A stretch of DNA of 34,566 nt from Candidatus Aerophobota bacterium (GTDB lineage Bacteria > Aerophobota > Aerophobia > Aerophobales > B3-G15): contig JAUWZM010000024.1 in the NCBI GenBank assembly GCA_030615365.1, positions 1 through 34,566 on the forward strand, written 5' to 3'. Position numbers and translations under genes: made by a program. Below are positions 8,621 to 15,964 of the stretch, piece after piece (the first letter of the stretch is position 1; every line of letters begins with the position of its first letter). The notes under the pieces were generated by a model. That model worked only from the letters and a program-made list of their open reading frames with translations. It had not been told where the DNA came from and made no database searches.

Positions 8621-9850
8621 TTATCGCACTATACGTTTCCAACGAAAAACTCCCTCATCTCCCTGCACCATCCAAAAGTCATAGTTTGCAAATTTGCGGT
8701 CTCCGGCATTATTAAGAACTGTCCATCCTGTTGTACCGTAGTAAAAATTAGCAGTTTCTATAAAAGCTTCCCTCAAAGCACTGGAGTTATTTGTATTTCC
8801 TACTGTAAGGCACGCTAAAGTTGCAACCCAAAGAGCATCGTAAGCAGCCAGGGTGAAAGCGTCAACATCCCTTCCTATTCTGGAGCTGATTTGTTTTGAT
8901 ATGGGCTCCCATTTATCTTGTGCACTTTTGTCTAAACCAAAGATAGGACTTATAAAGTCTGATTTTATGGCAAACTGTGCAGCCTGGGGATTATTGACCA
9001 GAGAGCTACTTAGAGTAATACCATTACCACCATACCACCTGATACGGGAGAGATGGGAACTGGTGGAGGCTTGATTGAAAATTTGTATCACCTCATCAAA
9101 AGCAGCCAGGTATACAGCTACAGCGTTAGCGCCGTGTTGAGTTATTGCCTCACTTACCTGTGAACTTAAGGAGGCTATTTTTCTTGAGAAATCTTTGGTG
9201 GTTGGGCTATACCTTACACCATCAAGCACGATACCCCCAAGCGCCTCGAAACTTCCTTTTACAGCAACATAAAGGCCAGCATTACCCGCGTCATCTCGCC
9301 ACATGGGAACAACAACCTGGACCCCATCCTTCCACATAAGTGTACTCATAACTTGTCCTTCACTAACATCATCAGGACAAAAACGGAATATATTATCTTG
9401 GGGGAAGGCCAGGGAGTGAGCAGTGCTGCCCTGACTTATCACTAGAATGCCGTTTTTGTCAGCATACTCTTTTACCGCTTTTACCTCAGCGCTGGACTGA
9501 GGACCAATTACCACTCTTACTCCTTGTTCTGTCAAATTTTTGAGTTTTTCAACAGCAGTTGAGGGGTCTCCCTCAGTGTCCTTGACTATGAGTTTTATTC
9601 TTAGCCCGGATTGGACACGAGAAAGATAGGATTGGATGTCTTTAATGGCTAGATTCAGCACCACCTGGCTTGATTCCCCCAGCGATGACCAATCTCCAGT
9701 GAGATCAAGCAGAGCACCAAAAACAACCTCTTTTGAATAGGATGTGCTCTCGGAATAAGCTGGTACTCCCACGCATGCTACAAGTAACAGAGTCATTGTA
9801 ACAGTGAGAATCTTAAACGTTGCTTTCCATCTTCTTTCTTTCATTTTCAT
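8621..9850 (-). CDS. Branched-chain amino acid-type ABC substrate-binding lipoprotein
   Basis: A 409-residue Peripla_BP_6 protein. The N-terminus has a basic stretch, a hydrophobic core and a lipobox LVAC, with C26 as the likely lipidated residue, so it should be anchored to a membrane facing the periplasm. VVFGALLDLTGDWSSLG (42-58) starts the first lobe, VVIGPQSSAEVKAV and ILVISQGSTAHSL follow, and FTLAAYDALWVA lies near the C-terminus, all typical of LivJ/LivK-like receptors for branched-chain amino acids, amides or similar ligands. AGGAGG lies 10 nt upstream of the ATG at 9850; a second ATG is two codons in. No LivHMGF transport genes are near. It faces leftward, away from the fused binding protein at 4797. 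The ligand cannot be told from sequence. Confidence 0.9.
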   Translation of the reverse strand: MKMKERRWKATFKILTVTMTLLLVACVGVPAYSESTSYSKEVVFGALLDLTGDWSSLGESSQVVLNLAIKDIQSYLSRVQSGLRIKLIVKDTEGDPSTAVEKLKNLTEQGVRVVIGPQSSAEVKAVKEYADKNGILVISQGSTAHSLAFPQDNIFRFCPDDVSEGQVMSTLMWKDGVQVVVPMWRDDAGNAGLYVAVKGSFEALGGIVLDGVRYSPTTKDFSRKIASLSSQVSEAITQHGANAVAVYLAAFDEVIQIFNQASTSSHLSRIRWYGGNGITLSSSLVNNPQAAQFAIKSDFISPIFGLDKSAQDKWEPISKQISSRIGRDVDAFTLAAYDALWVATLACLTVGNTNNSSALREAFIETANFYYGTTGWTVLNNAGDRKFANYDFWMVQGDEGVFRWKRIVR

Positions 9851-9909
9851 GATTCATAAACCTCCTGAATAATGTTAACTTTACTATCCCAATAATTTTT
9901 ATATATAAT

Positions 9910-9933
9910 ATCCGTAACTATTTCGCCACGGAT
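9910..9933. promoter_or_regulatory. Inverted repeat upstream of the binding lipoprotein gene
   Basis: ATCCGT (9910-9915) and ACGGAT (9928-9933) form a perfect 6-bp inverted repeat about 60 nt upstream of the start at 9850, next to an AT-rich stretch that could hold the -10 region. It could be an operator, but it could equally be part of a common intergenic repeat. Confidence 0.25.
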
Positions 9934-10066
9934 TCACATAGATGTTATTTCCCATAAGTAGAGCACCAAAACAAAAATCCTTAAGTTTTTCATCTTTTTA
10001 TGCGTAGATATGCAGGTGTTAGTAGTAATACCATAAAAAGCAATAATGTCTAATTAAATCACGAAT

Positions 10067-10492
10067 TTACTCTTCTGTTATTTCGGCATCTTCTGTATCA
10101 TTATTTCTGTCTTTTAGGGCTGTTTGTTTTATTTCTTCAGCTATATCTTTTATCAATGCCGGCGAAAACTTATATTCCAATCTCATTTCCTCTAAGGTAG
10201 TTTCAATAGCGTAGTCGCCCTTAAAATCAAATTCTTCAATTATTCTATTAAGTAATGTTTGAGCATCAATTTCCCATAAATCTGCTATTTCTTGTACTGT
10301 TAAAAGTTTCATCGCCCTACCTTCAATTTCAACAGAATGATCATGGTCATGATGAGTTAAACCATTACTGGCAGCAAAACCTGTTTCATCGTTCTCACTA
10401 CCAAATCCTCCCGCTACTACAATTGTGCCCGTGATCAAAAGACTCACTATTAACAAAACTGTCACTACCACTGAAAGTTTTAACTTTTTCAT
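10067..10492 (-). CDS. Small exported or membrane-anchored protein with a His/Asp-rich patch
   Basis: A 141-residue protein with one N-terminal hydrophobic segment (about 8-27), either a signal peptide or an anchor. A flexible stretch containing HHDHDH (47-52), which could bind metal, follows. Then comes an alpha-helical domain (62-125) starting LLTVQEIADLWEIDAQTLL and ending in SPALIKDIAEEI. This helical pattern resembles short repeats attached to membrane or iron-sulfur proteins of anaerobes, but I cannot name the family. The C-terminus is acidic (EDAEITEE). AAGGAG lies about 9 nt before the ATG. It is followed leftward by the binding lipoprotein gene, about 215 nt away, so they may share a transcript. 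Function unknown. Confidence 0.75.
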   Translation of the reverse strand: MKKLKLSVVVTVLLIVSLLITGTIVVAGGFGSENDETGFAASNGLTHHDHDHSVEIEGRAMKLLTVQEIADLWEIDAQTLLNRIIEEFDFKGDYAIETTLEEMRLEYKFSPALIKDIAEEIKQTALKDRNNDTEDAEITEE

Positions 10493-10898
10493 TGTTCTTT
10501 ATCTCCTTTTTACTTTGTTATCTCTTCGGTACAAATATCAGGGAATTCACTGGAATATCCACTTTTTTTCTGGGGAACTCCCAATCCTTCTATTTAAGTT
10601 GACGGTTTATTTTCTTACCTCCTTTTATTCATATTTTATTTACCTACTTAAATAGAAAAATTTGAATGAATCATATTTTCATTGTTTTTTTAAATCTTCT
10701 TCTTACATATTAATACAATCATCTCTTTTATTTATTTCAAAAATGAGAAAAAGATAAATAATAAAATCTGCAGAGCCCTCTCCCTTGTTATTACAACCCG
10801 AAGTTGACATAAAAAGAGCTTATGCTATTTCTCAAGAGAGGAAATTGAAATAAATTCACAGATTTTCTGCATTATACTATAGCACTACGGAATAACTT
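10493..10898. other. Divergent intergenic region with a possible rightward promoter
   Basis: 406 very AT-rich bases between the small exported protein (leftward) and the sigma-factor fragment (rightward). TTGACA at 10804-10809 followed after 16 nt by TATTTC (10826-10831) could transcribe rightward. I see no gene or RNA in it. Confidence 0.35.
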
Positions 10899-11024
10899 AT
10901 GGCTATAGGAGAAAATAACCTAACCAATTTATCTGATGAGAAATTGGTGGAAAAGATACGTCGAAAAGATAACGAACTTTACACAGAAGTTGTGAGGCGT
11001 TATCAACAAAAACTCCTTTTTTAA
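10899..11024 (+). pseudogene. Truncated ECF sigma factor, first 41 codons only
   Basis: The frame encodes NLTNLSDEKLVEKIRRKDNE...EVVRRYQQKLLF and then stops. This is the conserved start of region 2 of extracytoplasmic-function sigma factors (LSDEELVxxxRxGDxxAFxxLVRRYQxxL). A complete protein would have about 170-200 residues, so regions 2.2 to 4 are gone. The stop comes 15 nt before the tex start, which places the breakpoint at the tex junction. It cannot work as a sigma factor. It might still act as a leader ORF for tex, although that is speculation. Confidence 0.75.
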
Positions 11025-11039
11025 TCATTGGGGAACATT

Positions 11040-13166
11040 ATGAATGATCTATATTTCAAGACAATAGCGGATAAAATATCTATCTCAACTCAACAGGTAG
11101 AGAACGCCATAAGATTATTGGAAGCAGGGGATACCATTCCCTTTATTGCCCGATATAGAAAAGAGGTAACCGGTAGTCTTGATGAGATCCAGATCACGGA
11201 AGTTAAAGAACGGTTAACGAAATTAAGAGAAGTTGACAAACGCAGGGAAAGCATTATGAATTCTATCCATAAGCAAGGAAAGTTGACCGATAAGTTACGG
11301 GCTCAACTTGAAGATATGCATACCCTCACTGAATTAGAAGATATTTATTTACCGTACAAACCTAAAAGAAAGACTCGGGCATCCATTGCAAAAGAGAAGG
11401 GGCTTGAGCCTTTAGCAAGGGTAATTATAGGTCAGCAGGAATCCAATATTTGTGAAAGGGTAAAATTATTTATCAATGACAAGGTCTCAACTATGGATGA
11501 TGTATTGCAAGGAGCCAGGGACATTATATCTGAATGGATTAATGAAAACCAGAAATCAAGAGACAAAATTAGAAGGCTATTTGATAAAAAGGCAATAATT
11601 ACATCCAAAGCGGTAAAGAAAAAAAAGGAGGAGGATATCAAATACAAGGACTACTTCAACTACAAGGAATCTTTACATAGATGTCCCTCTCATAGATTTT
11701 TGGCTATAAGAAGGGGAGAAAAAGAGGGTTTTTTAAGGGTATCTATAGCTCCTCCTCAGGATTATGCCTTAAGAGAGCTCGAAAGAATTTTTATTAAGAA
11801 TAATAATGAATCATCAGAGCAGGTTCGTTTAGCGATAAAAGAGTGCTACCAACGATTACTAAGTCCTTCCATAGAGACTGAATTTCGTAATAGCTCAAAG
11901 GAAAAAGCAGATAAGGAGGCTATTGAGGTATTTACTGAGAACCTGAGGCAGTTATTATTAGCGCCTCCATTAGGGCAAAAAAGAGTGTTAGCAATAGATC
12001 CGGGTTACCGCAGTGGATGCAAAGTGGTTTGCCTGAATGAACAAGGCAATGTATTGTGTGATGGAACTATTTTTCCACATAAACCTCAGGAAAAAGTGAG
12101 ACAATCTGCTGAAAAAATTAGTTCCCTGGTTAATCAAAATAAAATTGAAGCTATTGCTATCGGTAATGGAACAGCCAGTAGGGAGACAGAGGAGTTTATA
12201 AGGAATATTCACTTTGATCGAGATATTCCTCTGTTTATGGTGAGTGAGAATGGAGCATCAGTATACTCTGCTTCATCTGTTGCCAGAGAGGAATTTCCGC
12301 AATATGACGTGACAGTAAGAGGGGCTATTTCTATCGGAAGAAGGCTGATGGACCCACTGCCTGAATTGGTAAAGATTGAACCAAAGTCCATTGGCGTAGG
12401 ACAATATCAACACGATGTTGAACAGAATAAATTAAAGGAGAGTCTCGATCGGGTGGTGGAAAGCAGCGTAAATTTAGTGGGGGTAAATTTAAACATAGCA
12501 GGTAAACATTTGTTAACCTATGTTTCAGGATTAGGACCTCAATTAGCTCAAAATATTGTTGAGCATAGAAGGGAAAATGGTCCATTTCAGTCAAGAGAGG
12601 AATTAAAAAAGGTCCCTCGATTAGGCGATAAGGCATTTGAACAATGCGCAGGGTTTTTACGCATACAGGGGGCAAGAAATCCTCTGGACAATAGTGCTGT
12701 TCATCCGGAAAGTTATCATATTGTAGAACGGATGGCAAAAGATTCAGGAAGTTTAGTTGATGGGTTACTGAATAATGAAAAGCTAAGAAATAAAATAAAG
12801 ATAAAGAACTACGTAACCGATAAAATTGGCCTGCCGACATTGAATGATATTATGACTGAATTGGCAAAACCGGGCAGAGATCCAAGAAAGAAGATAAAGC
12901 AGTTTGAATTTGCGAAGGGAGTATATAAAATTGAAGACCTAAAAGTTGAAATGGTTTTGCCAGGAATTGTAACAAACATCACTAATTTTGGAGTCTTTGT
13001 TGATGTGGGAGTGAAACAAGATGGTCTGGTGCATATTTCACAGTTGGCAGATAAATTTATTAATAGTCCAGCAGATGTTGTTCAACTACACCAATATGTA
13101 AAAGTAAAAGTGATACACATAGATCCAGACAGGAAGAGAATATCACTATCTATGAAGAATTCATAG
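11040..13166 (+). CDS. tex: Tex-family RNA-binding transcription accessory protein
   Basis: A 708-residue protein of the Tex/YhgF family, which binds nucleic acid and affects transcription and stress tolerance. Domains in order: an N-terminal helical region (ISIST...ARYRKEVTGSLDE), a YqgF/RNase H-like fold starting around residue 316 (VLAIDPGYRSGCKV), helix-hairpin-helix segments (QLAQNIVEHRRENG and the following RSREELKKVPRLG-like stretch), and a C-terminal S1 RNA-binding domain (about 635-705, GIVTNITNFGVFVDVG...DGLVHISQL). Length is close to the family norm of 715-785. The ATG at 11040 is preferred over an upstream in-frame TTG at 11028; only a weak GGGG precedes it. It lies directly behind the truncated sigma factor. 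Confidence 0.93.
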   Translation: MNDLYFKTIADKISISTQQVENAIRLLEAGDTIPFIARYRKEVTGSLDEIQITEVKERLTKLREVDKRRESIMNSIHKQGKLTDKLRAQLEDMHTLTELEDIYLPYKPKRKTRASIAKEKGLEPLARVIIGQQESNICERVKLFINDKVSTMDDVLQGARDIISEWINENQKSRDKIRRLFDKKAIITSKAVKKKKEEDIKYKDYFNYKESLHRCPSHRFLAIRRGEKEGFLRVSIAPPQDYALRELERIFIKNNNESSEQVRLAIKECYQRLLSPSIETEFRNSSKEKADKEAIEVFTENLRQLLLAPPLGQKRVLAIDPGYRSGCKVVCLNEQGNVLCDGTIFPHKPQEKVRQSAEKISSLVNQNKIEAIAIGNGTASRETEEFIRNIHFDRDIPLFMVSENGASVYSASSVAREEFPQYDVTVRGAISIGRRLMDPLPELVKIEPKSIGVGQYQHDVEQNKLKESLDRVVESSVNLVGVNLNIAGKHLLTYVSGLGPQLAQNIVEHRRENGPFQSREELKKVPRLGDKAFEQCAGFLRIQGARNPLDNSAVHPESYHIVERMAKDSGSLVDGLLNNEKLRNKIKIKNYVTDKIGLPTLNDIMTELAKPGRDPRKKIKQFEFAKGVYKIEDLKVEMVLPGIVTNITNFGVFVDVGVKQDGLVHISQLADKFINSPADVVQLHQYVKVKVIHIDPDRKRISLSMKNS

Positions 13167-13205
13167 GCATAAGACCTGAAACATTTCGTGAATAATAAAG
13201 AATTG

Positions 13206-13380
13206 CCCCCCTATATCGAATTTTTCTCTCCCCGTCAACTTTTAAAACTTAGATAAGCCCCTAATCATACTTTTTATAAAGTCCAGAAATTTTGACAAAA
13301 TGCAAGATAGGACTACAATAAAACTTATATAATTTAAAATTATCATAATTCCAACCAGAGGTTCTCGATAATGAAAAATG
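13206..13380. repeat. Dispersed repeat, copy B
   Basis: It matches copy A (4069-4238) almost throughout, including the conserved promoter, a purine-rich CCAGAGG ribosome-binding site and the ATG. It lies in the 427-nt gap between tex and the 51-residue gene. On the - strand, copy B is open in one frame (13242-13454). Copy A differs in that frame mainly by synonymous or conservative changes, plus one stop. Confidence 0.8.
13292..13319 (+). promoter_or_regulatory. Sigma-70-type promoter in repeat copy B
   Basis: TTGACA (13292-13297), 16 nt, TACAAT (13314-13319), identical in both hexamers and spacing to copy A. It would transcribe the 43-codon ORF at 13371 and possibly the small-gene operon at 13594. 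Confidence 0.6.
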
Positions 13381-13502
13381 TTCTGACCACAGAAAAATTC
13401 ATTCCCCACTCTCAAAAAGCTAACAGTTCCGTCTATCCCCTGGCCAAAGCCCAAAAAATTTTTCTTTTAAAGCAAAATCATATTTCAATTTCAAATAAAT
13501 GA
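13371..13502 (+). CDS. Small 43-residue ORF behind the repeat-borne promoter
   Basis: The ATG sits where the Cache gene starts in copy A, with the same CCAGAGG ribosome-binding site. The product begins MKNVLTTEKFIPHSQKANSS and is basic, without a signal peptide or a recognised family. The first codons (ATGAAAAA) belong to the repeat and the rest is unique. A hairpin starts at its stop codon. It may be a chance frame captured by the repeat. Confidence 0.4.
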   Translation: MKNVLTTEKFIPHSQKANSSVYPLAKAQKIFLLKQNHISISNK

Positions 13503-13521
13503 AACGATTTTTGATCGTTTT
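13502..13521 (+). terminator. Weak terminator-like hairpin
   Basis: AAACGAT (13502-13508), loop TTTTG, ATCGTTT (13514-13520), then T and G. The 7-bp stem is perfect but AT-rich and the T-run is short, so termination would be partial at best. Confidence 0.4.
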
Positions 13522-13593
13522 GTCATTGCCAGGAAAAAAGCAACCTCGAGACAGGCTTAGCGGAATCTGCAATCTCTTCAAGGAGGTTATCTA

Positions 13594-13749
13594 ATGAGCA
13601 AGGCAGTGAGTTTTCTTTATCAACTGGCAAGAGCGGTAAATGATATAGAAAAACTTTCAAGTGGTGATCCTAAAAGAATAGCGAGAAGGGCAAAGAACAA
13701 ATACATTGGTAGAAAACTGGTAAGAAATATCTGGAAGTTCCCATTTTAA
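13594..13749 (+). CDS. Small basic protein of 51 residues, uncharacterised
   Basis: The ATG is preceded by a strong AAGGAGG at 7-nt spacing. The product (MSKAVSFLYQLARAVNDIEK..., ending RAKNKYIGRKLVRNIWKFPF) is strongly basic in its second half. Short proteins with a similar SGDPKRI-x-RRAKNK-x-IGR pattern occur as hypothetical proteins in other bacteria and archaea, as I recall, but none has a function known to me. The stop codon TAA is part of the TAAGGAG that forms the ribosome-binding site of the next gene, so translation of the two is coupled. It is too short and basic to be an enzyme; nucleic-acid contact is possible. Confidence 0.75.
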   Translation: MSKAVSFLYQLARAVNDIEKLSSGDPKRIARRAKNKYIGRKLVRNIWKFPF

Positions 13750-13761
13750 GGAGAAAAACCA

Positions 13762-14004
13762 ATGAAAAAAGAGCTTTTATCTCAGAGAAAAATAGGAGAG
13801 TTTTTATCTATGGATGTAGAGATGGAGAAAGATGAGATAGGCTTATACATTGCCTCCTCTGATGTTTCAGCAAGCTGTGCCTTCAAATTTGATGAATGGG
13901 GAAAGTTTGCTGAGAGAATAAACAAAGCTAATGAGGAGTTTAGGAGAAATAGAGGAGATATAAAGGGGGTAAGAAGAGATGAAATTAAAAGTAATAATTC
14001 ATAA
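13762..14004 (+). CDS. Uncharacterised 80-residue protein, middle gene of the small operon
   Basis: The product (MKKELLSQRKIGEFLSMDVE..., then SASCAFKFDEWGKFAERINK) has an alpha/beta look with a charged tail, no signal peptide and no recognised motif. AAGGAG lies 8 nt upstream. Its 3' end overlaps the HicB-like gene by 26 nt. A damaged copy of its second half lies at 8203-8305, so the gene has been duplicated within this region and is probably part of a mobile or accessory module. It is not HicA: the double-stranded RNA-binding-like fold and conserved histidine motif are absent. Confidence 0.7.
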   Translation: MKKELLSQRKIGEFLSMDVEMEKDEIGLYIASSDVSASCAFKFDEWGKFAERINKANEEFRRNRGDIKGVRRDEIKSNNS

Positions 14005-14191
14005 GGCAGAGGAAGGAGGATACTGGGCAGAGGTTCCAGCATTGGAGGGTTGTTTCAGTCAAGGTGAAACAGTAGAAGAATTAGTTCAAAATATTCATGA
14101 GGCAGTAGAAGGGTGGCTGGGAGTTCAACAAGAAAGAATGAGCAAGGGGAAAATAGAAAAAGATGTAAAAATATTAGAATTAGTAGTTTAG
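13979..14191 (+). CDS. HicB-like antitoxin, apparently orphan
   Basis: A 70-residue protein matching the HicB N-terminal fold, a degenerate RNase H-like domain: KVIIHKAEEGGYWAEVPALE, GCFSQGETVEELVQNIHEAVEGWL. HicB proteins neutralise the mRNA-cleaving toxin HicA, and some stand-alone members occur. There is no C-terminal DNA-binding extension. No HicA-like frame is seen on either side. Upstream are the 51- and 80-residue genes in the same operon, so one of them may be the functional partner. The start overlaps the 80-residue gene by 26 nt. Confidence 0.85.
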   Translation: MKLKVIIHKAEEGGYWAEVPALEGCFSQGETVEELVQNIHEAVEGWLGVQQERMSKGKIEKDVKILELVV

Positions 14192-14402
14192 AGATGAAGG
14201 TTATCAGTGGTAAATAATTGTGTAAAATTTTGGAGAGGAAAAGATAGTTAAGTCCAAAATTTTCTGTAAATTTCCTCCAGGATGAAGGAATTATTCATAA
14301 AAATGATCTTTTGAAATCGTGAATCAACGAATAAGTTTAATTCTAAAGAGAATTTGGTGCGATAGCCGATAAACGATATGTGTTAAAATTTGGGAGGGTA
14401 AA
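14192..14402. repeat. Intergenic region with an 11-bp inverted repeat and a duplicated hsdM leader
   Basis: AAAATTTTGGA (14224-14234) and TCCAAAATTTT (14253-14263) are perfect inverted repeats with an 18-nt loop; the right arm lies in the 28-bp repeat shared with 8526-8553. The segment around 14219-14246 also resembles the hsdM leader around 14382-14408 (GTGT-AAAATTT-GG-AGGG), including its ribosome-binding site, so the start region appears duplicated. Two very short frames, at 14280-14320 (DEGIIHKNDLL, compare AGIIHSDELF in the protein at 7228) and just before hsdM ([15 protein letters not shown]), may be gene scraps. Confidence 0.5.
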
Positions 14403-15962
14403 ATGATAGGCAATCATAATGATGTCGAGAAAAGACTTTGGGATATAGCAGACCAACTTCGAGCTAATTCAAGATTAAAATCCTCGCAGTATTCTGTGCC
14501 TGTTTTAGGTTTAATATTTTTACGATTTGCAGATTATAAATTTACTGCTGCCAAAAAAGAGATAGAAAAACAACACCCAAAAGCTAAAAGCCGTATGAGT
14601 ATCTCAAAAACTAATTATCAGGCAAAAGGAGTTTTGTATCTTCCAGATAAAAGCCGCTTTACTTACCTATTAAATCTTCCCGAAGGAGACAATATAGGTA
14701 AAGCCGTCAATGAGGCTATGAAAGCGGTTGAGGCAAAAAATGAAGAGCTTAAAGATGCCCTACCTAAGACATATAACCGTTTAGAAAATAGCGTTCTTGT
14801 TACATTACTTAAGATATTTTCTAATATTCCCATGGATATCGAAGGCGATGTTTTTGGCAAAATTTATGAGTACTTTCTTGGTAAATTTGCTATGGCAGAA
14901 GGGCAGAAAGGAGGAGAATTTTTTACCCCTACATCTATTGTGAAACTTATAGTTGAAGTAATAGAACCTTTTCATGGAAGAATCTATGATCCTGCCTGTG
15001 GCTCTGGAGGTATGTTTGTTCAAAGTGCTAAGTTTGTAGAAAGACACAAGAAAAATCCAAATACAGAAATTGCTATGTATGGCCAGGAAAGAATTGCAGA
15101 AACAGTTAGACTTTACAAAATGAATCTTGCTGTTCATGGTTTATCAGGTGATATTAAACAGGGAAATACTTATTATGAAGATATACATAAATCATTTGGC
15201 AGATTTGATTTTGTTATGGCAAATCCTCCATTCAATGTAAATGGAGTTGATAAAGAGAAGATAAAAAGCGATAAAAGATTTAGTTATGGTATTCCGAGAG
15301 CAAACAATGCAAATTATTTATGGATACAGGTTTTCTTAAATGCATTGAATGATAAAGGGAGAACAGGCTTTGTTATGGCTAATTCTGCCAGCGATGCAAG
15401 GCAATCTGAAATGGAAATCAGAAAAAAGATAATTGAAGATAATGTTGTAGATGTGATGATTTCTATTGGTTCCAATTTCTTTTATACTGTAACTTTACCT
15501 TGTACTCTGTGGTTTTTTGATAAAGGCAAGAGAGATACTAACCGTAAAGATAAAGTCCTTTTCATAGATGCCCGTGATATATATAAACAAGTTGACCGTG
15601 CACATAGAGAGTTTACTTCTGAGCAAATAGAATTCATTGCTAATATTGTAAGAATGTACAGAGGAAAAGAAATAGAAACTGATGGCGGAAGTAAAGCAAT
15701 GATGGATGATTATTTCCCTGAGAGAAAATATAAGGATGTTGCAGGACTCTGTAGAAGCGCAACTATTGAAGAGATTGCAGAACAAGGCTATTCCTTAAAT
15801 CCTGGAAGATATGTTGGAGTTGCTGAAAAGGAAGAAGAAGATTATGATTTCAAAGAAAGATTAGAGGAATTAAACGAAGAGCTGGAGCAGTTAAATGGTG
15901 AGGCACATAAATTAGAGGAAAGGATAGCGGGGAATGTTGAGAGGTTGATGGAAGAGGAATAA
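14403..15962 (+). CDS. hsdM: Type I restriction-modification system, DNA methyltransferase subunit HsdM
   Basis: A 519-residue N6-adenine methyltransferase subunit. The N-terminal helical HsdM_N domain (about 8-140) is followed by the catalytic domain. FFTPTSIV (173-180) precedes motif [11 protein letters not shown] (196-205), which binds S-adenosylmethionine, and the catalytic motif IV is NPPF (274-277). A C-terminal coiled-coil (about 470-519, many E and L) would contact HsdS. GGGAGGG lies about 5 nt upstream of the ATG. It works with HsdS to methylate an asymmetric bipartite site and so protects host DNA. The stop is 2 nt before the hsdS start. Nothing appears damaged. Confidence 0.96.
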   Translation: MIGNHNDVEKRLWDIADQLRANSRLKSSQYSVPVLGLIFLRFADYKFTAAKKEIEKQHPKAKSRMSISKTNYQAKGVLYLPDKSRFTYLLNLPEGDNIGKAVNEAMKAVEAKNEELKDALPKTYNRLENSVLVTLLKIFSNIPMDIEGDVFGKIYEYFLGKFAMAEGQKGGEFFTPTSIVKLIVEVIEPFHGRIYDPACGSGGMFVQSAKFVERHKKNPNTEIAMYGQERIAETVRLYKMNLAVHGLSGDIKQGNTYYEDIHKSFGRFDFVMANPPFNVNGVDKEKIKSDKRFSYGIPRANNANYLWIQVFLNALNDKGRTGFVMANSASDARQSEMEIRKKIIEDNVVDVMISIGSNFFYTVTLPCTLWFFDKGKRDTNRKDKVLFIDARDIYKQVDRAHREFTSEQIEFIANIVRMYRGKEIETDGGSKAMMDDYFPERKYKDVAGLCRSATIEEIAEQGYSLNPGRYVGVAEKEEEDYDFKERLEELNEELEQLNGEAHKLEERIAGNVERLMEEE

Positions 15963-15964
15963 CT

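Noticed and set aside
12331..12840. 169-codon - strand frame inside tex
   Set aside because: It is antisense to a conserved gene, with no start signal and no family resemblance.
13762..14004. HicA toxin as partner of the HicB-like gene
   Set aside because: The 80-residue protein lacks the HicA helical start and the conserved histidine region.
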